Shown: positions 1 to 6,213 of the stretch, one piece after another
Position numbering within the stretch: position 1 is the stretch's first letter
How the letters are laid out: each line of letters begins with the position of its first letter
Source: Alphaproteobacteria bacterium
GTDB taxonomy: Bacteria > Pseudomonadota > Alphaproteobacteria > Acetobacterales > Acetobacteraceae
Assembly: GCA_013298245.1 (NCBI GenBank)
Contig: JAAFHD010000073.1
Coordinates: 5,682-11,894, forward strand
Reading direction: 5' to 3'
DNA length: 6,213 nucleotides
Notes under the pieces: model-generated
Told to the model about the DNA's origin: nothing
Database searches by the model: none
The model's input: the letters and a program-made list of their open reading frames with translations, nothing else
Position numbers and translations under genes: made by a program

Positions 1-158
1 GCCAGCGATTTGCGCACATTGCACAGCACCATCTCGCGGTCCCATTCGGGCATGCCGAAATGGCGGAAGGCGGCGTTCAGCCCGTCCTGGATCGCGGCCC
101 AGCCATCGGCGAGCGTGTTGTCCCAGTCGAAGATGATGGCGGCGGGTTCAGCCGGCAT
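1..158 (-). CDS. HAD-family hydrolase, N-terminal fragment (3' end outside the window)
   Basis: The first 52 complete codons of a gene that runs out of the window. The protein begins MPAEPAAIIFDWDNTLADGW, which carries the first motif of haloacid dehalogenase superfamily phosphohydrolases (DxDx[T/V]). D11 would be the nucleophile and D13 the general acid/base, the arrangement seen in phosphatases. After it come residues resembling the start of a helical cap (AAFRHFGMPEWDREMV). The other three HAD motifs are not in the window, so the substrate cannot be assigned; a phosphoglycolate phosphatase-like or general phosphatase role is possible. The ATG at 158-156 lies inside the 3' end of ntrX in another frame; the stretch ATGCCGGCTGA contains both this start and the ntrX stop. 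No Shine-Dalgarno is evident, so coupling to ntrX translation is likely. The same bases on the plus strand are open but show no domain. Confidence 0.82.
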   Translation of the reverse strand, partial: MPAEPAAIIFDWDNTLADGWAAIQDGLNAAFRHFGMPEWDREMVLCNVRKSL

Positions 159-1530
159 CGGCCGCGTGTACGCCCAGGAATTTCAGCTTGCGATGCAGCG
201 CGCTGCGCTCCATGCCCACGAAGCCGGCGGTGCGGCTGATATTGCCGCTGAAGCGCAGCAGCTGGGCTTCCAGATACTGCTTCTCGAACATCTCGCGCGC
301 TTCGCGCAAAGGCAGCGTCATGATCTCCGAGCCGCGGTCCAGCTTCAGCATGGCAGGCGCCGCGGCGCTGACTTCCGGAGGCAGCATATCGGCACGGATC
401 GCGCTGCCGGTTTCGCCCGGCGCCATGATCAGCAGCCAGTCCACCAGGTTGCGCAGTTGGCGCACATTGCCGGGCCATTCATAGGCCTGCAAAGCGGCCA
501 GCGCGTCCTCGCTGATGTCGCGCGGCGCGAGGCCCGATGTCTCCACGCTGCGCACCATGAAATGCCGCGCCAGCGCGGGAATATCCTCGCGCCTTTCGCG
601 CAGCGCGGGCACGCGCAGCGGCACGACCGACAGCCGATAGAACAGGTCTTCGCGGAACCGCCCCGCCTGGATTTCCGCCTGCAGATCGCGGTTGGTGGTG
701 GCCAGCACACGCACATCCACATCCACGCGGCTCTGCCCACCGATGCGCTGAAAACCCTGGTCCTGCAGCACGCGTACGATCTTGCCCTGGGTTTCCAGCG
801 GCATGTCCGCCACCTCGTCCAGCAGCAGTGTGCCGCCATGCGCGCGCTCCAGCAGGCCAGCGCGGCGCGGACCTTCGCTGCTGGCCTCGACGCCGAACAA
901 TTCCTCCTCGATGCGCGCCGGATTCATCGTCGCACAGTTCAGCGCGACGAAGGCGCCATCGGCGCGGCGCGAGCGCATATGGATCATCCGCGCCAGCACT
1001 TCCTTGCCCGCGCCGGCCGGTCCCGTGATCAGCACGCGCGAGCCCGTGGGCGCCACTTTCTCCACAGCACCGCGAAGCTGGGCTGCCTGTGACGACACAC
1101 CCACATAATCGGTCTCAGGCCCTGCGCGCAGCCGCAGTTCAGACAGTTCGCGCCTGAGCTTCGCCGCTTCCAGCGCGCGGCCCAGCACCATCAGCAGCCG
1201 GTCGGACTGGAAGGGCTTTTCGATGAAGTCGTAAGCGCCGATCTGGATCGCCTGCACAGCGGTCTCGATGGTGCCGTGGCCCGACATCATGATGCAGGGG
1301 ACCTGCGGTTCCTCCGTGTGCATCGCCTTGAGGATCCCCAGGCCATCCATCCGGCTGCCCTGCAACCAGATGTCGAGGATCACCAATGAAGGCCTGCGCG
1401 CACGAAAGGCTGCCAGCGCCTGGTCGGAATTGCCGGCCTGGCGCGTCTCATAGCCTTCATCGGACAAGATGCCCTGCACGAGTGCCCGGATATCCGGCTC
1501 GTCATCCACGATCAGGATGTCATGCGCCAT
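148..1530 (-). CDS. ntrX: Response regulator NtrX (NtrC family, lacking the GAFTGA motif)
   Basis: Cytoplasmic response regulator paired with NtrY; 460 aa, normal for the family. Receiver domain, residues 3-120: acidic residues D9 and D10, phospho-acceptor D53 inside the NtrX signature LDIWLQGSRMDG, S83 and K105 (EKPF). AAA+ domain, about 140-370: Walker A GPAGAGKE (170-177), Walker B GGTLLLDE (232-239), arginine-finger region FREDLFYR (292-299) and sensor II WPGNVRQLR (352-360). Where NtrC has the GAFTGA sigma54 loop, this protein reads ELFGVEASSEGPRRAGLLE and is three residues shorter, so the loop is absent. A C-terminal Fis-type helix-turn-helix lies at about 428-454 (SGNISRTAGFVGMERSALHR). 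The known NtrX family also lacks this loop, so it probably acts as a DNA-binding activator or repressor without sigma54 remodelling. The ATG start is 12 nt after the ntrY stop, behind a G-rich run. The last codons overlap the downstream HAD gene by 11 nt. Confidence 0.95.
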   Translation of the reverse strand: MAHDILIVDDEPDIRALVQGILSDEGYETRQAGNSDQALAAFRARRPSLVILDIWLQGSRMDGLGILKAMHTEEPQVPCIMMSGHGTIETAVQAIQIGAYDFIEKPFQSDRLLMVLGRALEAAKLRRELSELRLRAGPETDYVGVSSQAAQLRGAVEKVAPTGSRVLITGPAGAGKEVLARMIHMRSRRADGAFVALNCATMNPARIEEELFGVEASSEGPRRAGLLERAHGGTLLLDEVADMPLETQGKIVRVLQDQGFQRIGGQSRVDVDVRVLATTNRDLQAEIQAGRFREDLFYRLSVVPLRVPALRERREDIPALARHFMVRSVETSGLAPRDISEDALAALQAYEWPGNVRQLRNLVDWLLIMAPGETGSAIRADMLPPEVSAAAPAMLKLDRGSEIMTLPLREAREMFEKQYLEAQLLRFSGNISRTAGFVGMERSALHRKLKFLGVHAADAG

Positions 1531-1535
1531 CCCTG

Positions 1536-1541
1536 CCCCCC
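1536..1541 (-). promoter_or_regulatory. Probable ribosome-binding site of ntrX
   Basis: A run of six G (GGGGGG) on the minus strand ends five bases before the ntrX ATG. It occupies most of the 12-nt gap between ntrY and ntrX. Position and purine content fit a Shine-Dalgarno element, although the match to GGAGG is imperfect. Confidence 0.4.
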
Positions 1542-1542
1542 A

Positions 1543-3804
1543 TCAACGCTCCCCCGGTTCGCTCATCGCCTGTGGCCGTTCCATCGCATGTTCGGCGCCA
1601 CTGCGCCAGGGCAGCCACAGCACCGCGCGCGCACCGCGGCCATCGGGTGCATCGCCCAGCAGCAGACGCCCGCCATGGTCCTCCATGATCTTGCGCACGA
1701 TGGCCAGACCAAGCCCGGTGCCCTTCACCTTGTGGGTGACATAAGGCTCCGTCAGGCGCGCGCGTTCTTCGCCCGCGGGCAGGCCGATGCCATCATCGGT
1801 GACGCTGATGCCAACGCCATCGGTATCCGGCTGCACCGCGATTCGGATATTGCCGGCGGCTGGAATTTCGGGCGTTTCGGCCGCGCGCATCGCGATGGCA
1901 TCGGCCGCATTGGCCAGCAAATTCGTCAGCGCCTGGCCAATCAGGCGGCGGTCGCACGGCACGATCGGCGGCTCCAGCGGCAGCGCGCTGGCATAGACGA
2001 TGTCCTGGTGCGCCTCGCGTTGCAAAACCAGCGCATCCTGCACGATGCGCGTCAGCGGCTCAGGACGGATGACGGGTTGCGGCATGCGCGCAAACGCGGA
2101 AAACTCATCCACCATCCGCCCGATATCACCCACCTGTCGCACGATGGTGTCGGTGCATTGCTGGAAGGTCTCGGGGTCTTCGGTGATCTGCTTCAGGTAG
2201 CGGCGTTTCAGCCGTTCCGCCGAGAGCTGGATCGGTGTCAGCGGGTTCTTGATTTCATGCGCGATGCGGCGCGCGACATCGGCCCATGCGGCCTGGCGCT
2301 GCGCGGTCAACAGCGCGGTGATGTCATCGAAGGTCACCACATAGCCGATGGCCTGCCCGTCCTCCTGCGTCTCAGGGGCGATGCGCACGATCAGCGTGCG
2401 GCGTGCATCGGGCGGGCCCAGGATGATCTCGGCATTGCCGGTGCCGCGCCCGGCTTCGGCGGCATCCGCCAAGGGTTCGAATTCCGGCAACGCTTCCAGC
2501 AGCGGCTGGCCCAATGCGGCTTCCAGATCGCGGCCCAGCAGTTCGGATGCGCGGCGGTTGGCCAGTTCAATTGCGCCGTACGCGTCCAAGCCGATGACAC
2601 CCGCCGACACACCGCCCAGCACGCCTTCGGTAAAGCGGCGGCGTTCGTCGATCTGTCGATACGCCTCCATCAATTCATTGCGCTGCGCCGCCACCTGGTT
2701 GGTCATGCGGTTGAAGGCGCGGCTGAGCGTCGCGACCTCGTCATCGCCATGACCTTCTTCCACGCGCACGGTCAGGTCACCGCTGCGCACGCGTTCGGCG
2801 GCCAGGATCAACCGCCCGATCGGGCGCGCCAATTGGTTCGCGAGAACCAGCCCCACCAGGATCGCCGAGAGCAACACCAGCAGTGCGGCGATCGCAAAAA
2901 TCATCACGAAGGTGATCTGCAAACCGTCGCGGTTGCGGTCCAGATTGTCATACGCCTCGACCGCCTGTTCGGTGCGCTGCATGTGCTCGATGACCTGCGG
3001 GTCCACATGGCGGCCGATCATCAGCAGCAGGCCGGTGGTGGGTGCCAGCGCCACCACGGCACGCGCACGGTCGCTCTCATCGCCGGTCAGCACGGCCACT
3101 TCGCCATTGCGCGCGGTCTCGACCGCACTGGCCGGCGGTGGGTCCAGCAGGAAGGACGCGCTGACACCAGCATGCGCGATAACGCGGCCCAGCACAGGTT
3201 CAAACACCACGGCTTCGGTCAGGCCGCGCACACCGGCCTGGGTGGCCAACACGCGCGCAAACGTCAGCGCCTGTTCGGGCAGCAGCACGACCGCGCGGTT
3301 CAGGTCATTGGCCATGGCCAGCGCATCGGCGCGGATGTTTTGCTGGTGTTCCGCCAAGTATGCGCGCGAAGCGGCAAGGCTTTCGTTCAGCGCGGTGCGC
3401 ACGCGATCACTGAACCAGGCGGAGATGCCCACATTGAAGAAGAAGGCCGCAAAACCCGCCACCAGCATCGACGGCACGATCGCCACGACCGAGAACAAAA
3501 TCACCAGCCTTGTGTGCAGCCGCGACCCCGCATAGCCGCGCCGGCGTTCCGCCCAGACCCGCACCAGCCGCCCCGCCAGCGCCGCCACCAGCAGCAACAG
3601 GAAGGCCGTGTTGGCCAGCACCAGCCCCACCACCACGCCCGGCCGCGACGGCCCGAAGGGGTTGCCATCCGACAGCACGGTGAAGGTCGCCACCGCCATC
3701 ACCAGCGCGCCGACGGCCAGCCCGATGGCAACACCTTTCCCCAGCGCCACATCAGTGATGCGGCGGATGAAACCGCGACGCTCCGGTGGCATCGCGGGGG
3801 TCAT
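1543..3804 (-). CDS. ntrY: Nitrogen regulation transmembrane sensor histidine kinase NtrY
   Basis: Inner-membrane histidine kinase, partner of NtrX; 753 aa from the chosen start, typical for NtrY. Predicted membrane segments are at about 24-44, 57-78, 100-124 and 297-319. A roughly 170-residue extracytoplasmic region lies between the third and fourth and probably forms the periplasmic sensor domain. HAMP follows at about 319-373 (LARPIGRLILAAERV...GDLTVRV), then a cytoplasmic PAS domain at about 390-500. Kinase core: H-box ARRIAHEIKNPLTP with phospho-acceptor His516 (codon 2257-2259), N-box ALTNLLANAADAI (625-637), G1 box TDDGIGLP (669-676) and G2 box GTGLGLA (695-701). A short C-terminal tail of about 20 residues after the ATPase fold has no recognisable motif. 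The ATG at 3804 is preferred because it forms TGATG with the ntrC stop; an in-frame TTG lies one codon earlier (3807) and another ATG five codons in (3792). No convincing Shine-Dalgarno precedes it, so translation probably depends on coupling to ntrC. In other Alphaproteobacteria NtrY has been linked to nitrogen and to oxygen/redox sensing; the ligand here cannot be deduced. Confidence 0.95.
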   Translation of the reverse strand: MTPAMPPERRGFIRRITDVALGKGVAIGLAVGALVMAVATFTVLSDGNPFGPSRPGVVVGLVLANTAFLLLLVAALAGRLVRVWAERRRGYAGSRLHTRLVILFSVVAIVPSMLVAGFAAFFFNVGISAWFSDRVRTALNESLAASRAYLAEHQQNIRADALAMANDLNRAVVLLPEQALTFARVLATQAGVRGLTEAVVFEPVLGRVIAHAGVSASFLLDPPPASAVETARNGEVAVLTGDESDRARAVVALAPTTGLLLMIGRHVDPQVIEHMQRTEQAVEAYDNLDRNRDGLQITFVMIFAIAALLVLLSAILVGLVLANQLARPIGRLILAAERVRSGDLTVRVEEGHGDDEVATLSRAFNRMTNQVAAQRNELMEAYRQIDERRRFTEGVLGGVSAGVIGLDAYGAIELANRRASELLGRDLEAALGQPLLEALPEFEPLADAAEAGRGTGNAEIILGPPDARRTLIVRIAPETQEDGQAIGYVVTFDDITALLTAQRQAAWADVARRIAHEIKNPLTPIQLSAERLKRRYLKQITEDPETFQQCTDTIVRQVGDIGRMVDEFSAFARMPQPVIRPEPLTRIVQDALVLQREAHQDIVYASALPLEPPIVPCDRRLIGQALTNLLANAADAIAMRAAETPEIPAAGNIRIAVQPDTDGVGISVTDDGIGLPAGEERARLTEPYVTHKVKGTGLGLAIVRKIMEDHGGRLLLGDAPDGRGARAVLWLPWRSGAEHAMERPQAMSEPGER

Positions 3805-5243
3805 CAACTGATGCCGCGCACCACGGGCAATTCCAATTCCCGCAACTTCTTGCGCAGCGTGTTGCGGTTCAGCCCCAGCATCGCCGCCGCCTTGATCTGG
3901 TTGCCACGCGTGGCCGAAAGCGCCAGCCGCAGCAGCGGGCGTTCGACTTCGGCCATCACGCGGTCATGCAGGTCGCGCACCGGCAGCCCGTCCTTGTGCG
4001 CCGCGACCAGCATCTTCAGGTGGCGCTCGACGGATTGTTCCAGCGTTTCGGATGCGCGCGGCGCGCCATCGGTCGCGACTTCCGCTTCCGCCAACTCGGC
4101 ATCCACCGCAGCACCATCGATGGTCTCCTGCGCGTAGAGGGCCGCGAGGCGCCGCATCAGGTTTTCCAATTCGCGCGCATTGCCCGGCCAGGCGTGGCGC
4201 TTCAGCCGATCCAGCGCGTCCTGCGACAACTGCTTCGCAGGCAGGCCCGACGCCTTGGCGCGGTCCAGGAAGTGGCGCGCCAACAATGGAATATCCTCGG
4301 TGCGTTCGCGCAGTGGCGGCAGGCGCAGCGGCACGACGTTCAGGCGGTAGAACAGGTCCTCGCGGAACAGCCCGGCGCGGATGGAGGCGCGCAAATCACG
4401 ATGCGTCGCCGCCACGATGCGCACATTGGCTTTGATGGGTTGGCGGCCGCCCACCGTGGTGAACTCGCCCTCCTGCAAGACGCGCAAAAGGCGCGTCTGC
4501 GCCTCGGGCGGCATGTCGCCAATCTCGTCCAGGAACAGCGTGCCGCCGGCGGCCTGTTCGAAGCGGCCCACGCCGCGCACCAGCGCACCCGTGAAGGCGC
4601 CGCGTTCATGGCCGAACAGCTCGCTCTCGATCAATTCGCGCGGGATGGCGGCCATGTTGATGGCCACGAACGGCCCGGCGCGGCGCTTGCCGTAATCATG
4701 CAGCGCGCGCGAGACCAGCTCCTTCCCGGTGCCACTCTCGCCGGTGATCATCACCGTCAGATCGGTCGTCGTGAGCCGTGCTACGGTGCGGTAGATTTCC
4801 TGCATCGCTGTGCTGCGGCCAACCAGCGGCAGCTTCTCCGGCGTGCCTTCTTCCTCGGGCTGCGCGGTCGGCGTGCTGCGGGCCAGCGCGCGCTCCACCA
4901 CCGCCAGCAATTCCTTCAGGTCGAAGGGCTTGGGCAGGTATTCAAACGCGCCGCGCTGGGCTGCCTTTACGGCGGTGGTGAAGGTGCTCTGCGCACTCAT
5001 CACCACAACGCGCAGATCGGGGCGCACGCGCTTCATGCGCGGCAGCAGGTCCAGGCCGTTTTCGTCCGGCATCACCACATCGGTGATGACCAAATCGCCC
5101 TCGCCATCCTCCACCCAGCGCCACAGCGTGGATGCCGATGATGTTGTGCGCACGGCATAGCCGGCACGTGACAGCGCTTGCGACAAAACAGTGCGGATCG
5201 CGCGGTCATCATCGGCGATCAGGATGGATCGGCTATCGGTCAT
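3804..5243 (-). CDS. ntrC: Nitrogen assimilation response regulator NtrC (sigma54 activator)
   Basis: Cytoplasmic DNA-binding regulator. When phosphorylated by NtrB it oligomerises and uses ATP to remodel the sigma54 RNA polymerase at nitrogen-assimilation promoters. At 479 aa it has the usual length for alphaproteobacterial NtrC. Receiver domain, residues 5-120: acidic pocket D11-D13, phospho-acceptor D55 in [11 protein letters not shown]83 and K105 (LPKPF). AAA+ domain, about 138-370: Walker A GESGTGKE (168-175), sigma54-contacting GAFTGA (215-220, bases 4584-4601), Walker B GGTLFLDE (233-240), arginine-finger region FREDLFYR (293-300) and sensor [11 protein letters not shown] (352-360). 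An acidic linker at about 375-400 leads to a Fis-type helix-turn-helix at about 448-470 ([18 protein letters not shown]). The ATG start overlaps the ntrB stop (ATGA), with an AGGGATGAG Shine-Dalgarno-like stretch just upstream. The stop overlaps the ntrY ATG by one base. Every functional motif is intact, so it should be a competent sigma54 activator. Confidence 0.96.
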   Translation of the reverse strand: MTDSRSILIADDDRAIRTVLSQALSRAGYAVRTTSSASTLWRWVEDGEGDLVITDVVMPDENGLDLLPRMKRVRPDLRVVVMSAQSTFTTAVKAAQRGAFEYLPKPFDLKELLAVVERALARSTPTAQPEEEGTPEKLPLVGRSTAMQEIYRTVARLTTTDLTVMITGESGTGKELVSRALHDYGKRRAGPFVAINMAAIPRELIESELFGHERGAFTGALVRGVGRFEQAAGGTLFLDEIGDMPPEAQTRLLRVLQEGEFTTVGGRQPIKANVRIVAATHRDLRASIRAGLFREDLFYRLNVVPLRLPPLRERTEDIPLLARHFLDRAKASGLPAKQLSQDALDRLKRHAWPGNARELENLMRRLAALYAQETIDGAAVDAELAEAEVATDGAPRASETLEQSVERHLKMLVAAHKDGLPVRDLHDRVMAEVERPLLRLALSATRGNQIKAAAMLGLNRNTLRKKLRELELPVVRGIS

Positions 5244-6213
5244 TCGGTCTCATCCCTGGTGATTTCCCCGGGCGGCGGCACGGGCAGTGAAATACGGAAG
5301 GAAGTGCGCCCAGGCCGGCTGTCACATTCAACAAGCCCGCCATGGTTCGCCACCAATTTCGCCACCAGCGCCAGGCCCAGCCCTTGCCCGCCGCGCCGCG
5401 TGGTGATGAAGGGCTCGAACAGCGTCGCGCGGATATGCTCGGGGATGCCGGGGCCATTGTCGCGCACGGTGACGGTCAGCGGCAGGTGGACGCGTTCGGT
5501 GCTGCCGGGCACCGCGATGCGCACGCCGTGATGGTATGCGGTGGTCAGCTGGATTTCATTGCCCTGCCCGGCTTCCGTCATCGCCTCGGCGGCGTTCTTC
5601 ATCAGGTTCAGCAAAATCTGGATCAGCTGGTCGCGATTGCCCCAAACCGGCGGCAGCGATGGGTCGTATTCTTCCGTGAAGCGCAGATGGGCGGCGAAAC
5701 CCGATTGCGCGACACGCTTTGCGTGGTCCAGCACGCGGTGGATGTTCAGCGGCTCGCGCTCGATCGGGCGGTCGGAGAACATGTCCATCCGGTCGATCAG
5801 CTTGCGGATGCGCTCGACCTCGTCCTGGATCAGCTGTGTCAGTTCCTGGTCCGCCTCGGTCGCGTTCTGCTCGAGCAATTGCGCGGCGCCGCGAATGCCG
5901 GAAAGCGGGTTCTTGATCTCATGGCCCAGCATTTCGGCCATGGCGGTGGCGCCACGCGCAGCACCCAGGAAATTCAGCTGCCGGTCCAGCATGGCGGCCT
6001 TCGACCCATCGGTCAGCGACAGCACGACGCAGCCCGGCATCTCGTTCATCGGCGCGCCATGCACCGACACGCCCTGGCGGAACAGGCGCGGGCTTTCCAG
6101 CAGCAGGTCGTGGTCGGCGACGGGTGCATCCATCAGCCGCACCTGCTGGAGCAGCGCGAAGATTCGCGAATCGCCCGGCAGGTAGTCGGTCAGCACGGCA
6201 CCTTGCAGCGTGG
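5240..6213 (-). CDS. ntrB: Nitrogen regulation sensor histidine kinase NtrB (5'-truncated by the window edge)
   Basis: Soluble sensor kinase/phosphatase that controls the phosphorylation of NtrC in response to nitrogen status, normally through PII (GlnB/GlnK). About 323 residues plus the stop are visible. The reading frame stays open to the window edge, and the GTG at 6196 is an internal Val codon (preceded by T-L-Q-G-A), not the start. The visible N-terminal 80 residues are the end of the PAS sensor domain. Counting from that Val: the H-box [10 protein letters not shown] has phospho-acceptor His92 (codon 5921-5923); the N-box [12 protein letters not shown] is at about 195-206; the G1 box is DNGPGIP (246-252); the F-box is LFEPFITT; the G2 box is GGQGLGLAL (269-277). 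There is no transmembrane segment, as expected for NtrB. All kinase residues look intact. The stop overlaps the ntrC start as ATGA, which suggests translational coupling. In related genomes dusB/nifR3 often lies upstream, but this cannot be seen here. Family assignment is secure from the motifs and the adjacent ntrC. Confidence 0.95.
   Translation of the reverse strand, partial: TLQGAVLTDYLPGDSRIFALLQQVRLMDAPVADHDLLLESPRLFRQGVSVHGAPMNEMPGCVVLSLTDGSKAAMLDRQLNFLGAARGATAMAEMLGHEIKNPLSGIRGAAQLLEQNATEADQELTQLIQDEVERIRKLIDRMDMFSDRPIEREPLNIHRVLDHAKRVAQSGFAAHLRFTEEYDPSLPPVWGNRDQLIQILLNLMKNAAEAMTEAGQGNEIQLTTAYHHGVRIAVPGSTERVHLPLTVTVRDNGPGIPEHIRATLFEPFITTRRGGQGLGLALVAKLVANHGGLVECDSRPGRTSFRISLPVPPPGEITRDETE
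5251..5257 (-). promoter_or_regulatory. Possible ribosome-binding site of ntrC inside the end of ntrB
   Basis: AGGGATG on the minus strand lies about 8 nt before the ntrC ATG, within the last codons of ntrB. It is a moderate Shine-Dalgarno match at acceptable spacing, and it supports the ntrC start that overlaps the ntrB stop as ATGA. Confidence 0.4.

Larger units (their letters stand above)
1..6213 (-). other. Putative ntrB-ntrC-ntrY-ntrX-HAD operon (both ends outside the window)
   Basis: Five consecutive same-strand genes with junctions of -4, -1, +12 and -11 nt. No space remains for a factor-independent terminator or an intergenic promoter, and no T-rich hairpin was seen at any junction. 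The arrangement implies a single transcript with coupled translation. Internal promoters within coding sequence, for example ahead of ntrY, are reported in some relatives but cannot be recognised here by eye. The operon promoter must lie upstream of 6213. Confidence 0.75.

Noticed and set aside
10..1092. 360-codon plus-strand open frame as a gene
   Set aside because: It is the in-register shadow of ntrX and the HAD gene, with the same His/Gln/Arg-rich composition and no motif.
1522..4137. 871-codon plus-strand open frame as a gene
   Set aside because: It lies in codon register opposite ntrY, is rich in His, Gln and Arg with no domain, and is explained by the lack of TTA/CTA/TCA codons in ntrY. 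NtrY on the other strand has complete kinase motifs.
429..4700. Repeated segments between ntrX and ntrC as a DNA duplication or mobile repeat
   Set aside because: The similarity follows AAA+ protein motifs only and has diverged at the nucleotide level. It reflects ancient paralogy, not a recent repeat.
3786..5141. 451-codon plus-strand open frame as a gene
   Set aside because: It is the in-register shadow of ntrC, low in complexity, without recognisable domains. It has no independent support.
5541..6185. 214-codon plus-strand open frame opposite ntrB
   Set aside because: The composition is Ser/Arg-rich with no domain, and the opposite strand carries intact NtrB kinase boxes.
6194..6196. GTG as the true start of ntrB
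   Set aside because: The frame continues upstream to the window edge, and a start here would cut into the PAS domain. It is an internal Val codon.
1..6213. An undescribed system, CRISPR array, insertion sequence, attachment site or RNA gene
   Set aside because: Genes fill the window end to end with recognised nitrogen-regulation proteins. No direct-repeat arrays, transposase motifs, terminal inverted repeats or tRNA-like structures were seen on either strand.

Overview
The window is GC-rich and almost wholly coding. All genes lie on the minus strand, so transcription runs from high to low coordinates. In that order it holds ntrB (5' end outside the window), ntrC, ntrY, ntrX, and the first 52 codons of a HAD-family hydrolase whose 3' end is outside the window. 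This adjacent ntrBC-ntrYX arrangement is characteristic of Alphaproteobacteria. The strong G/C third-position bias and the protein sequences suggest a Rhodospirillales or Acetobacteraceae-like organism (Roseomonas, Azospirillum and relatives). That taxonomic placement is inference, because no rRNA or other marker is present.

Layout: 6213-5240 encodes NtrB, a soluble nitrogen-sensing histidine kinase. 5243-3804 encodes NtrC, a complete sigma54-dependent activator with an intact GAFTGA loop. 3804-1543 encodes NtrY, a membrane histidine kinase with four predicted transmembrane segments, HAMP and PAS. 1530-148 encodes NtrX, an NtrC-family regulator that has lost the GAFTGA motif. 158-1 is the start of a HAD hydrolase. 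Gene junctions are an ATGA overlap (ntrB/ntrC), a TGATG overlap (ntrC/ntrY), a 12-nt gap with a G-rich ribosome-binding-like run (ntrY/ntrX), and an 11-nt overlap (ntrX/HAD). This packing points to one translationally coupled operon. I see no promoter, terminator, tRNA, mobile element, repeat array or CRISPR, and no non-coding stretch longer than 12 nt.

How the genes work together: in this family NtrB phosphorylates or dephosphorylates NtrC according to PII status, and NtrC~P activates sigma54 promoters for nitrogen assimilation. NtrY and NtrX form a second phosphorelay, linked in other Alphaproteobacteria to nitrogen, nitrate and redox/oxygen responses and to envelope regulation, with reported cross-talk to NtrBC. 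The window is a conserved regulatory locus, and I do not see an undescribed system in it. The points most worth a second look are the GAFTGA-less NtrX and the HAD gene coupled to its end.
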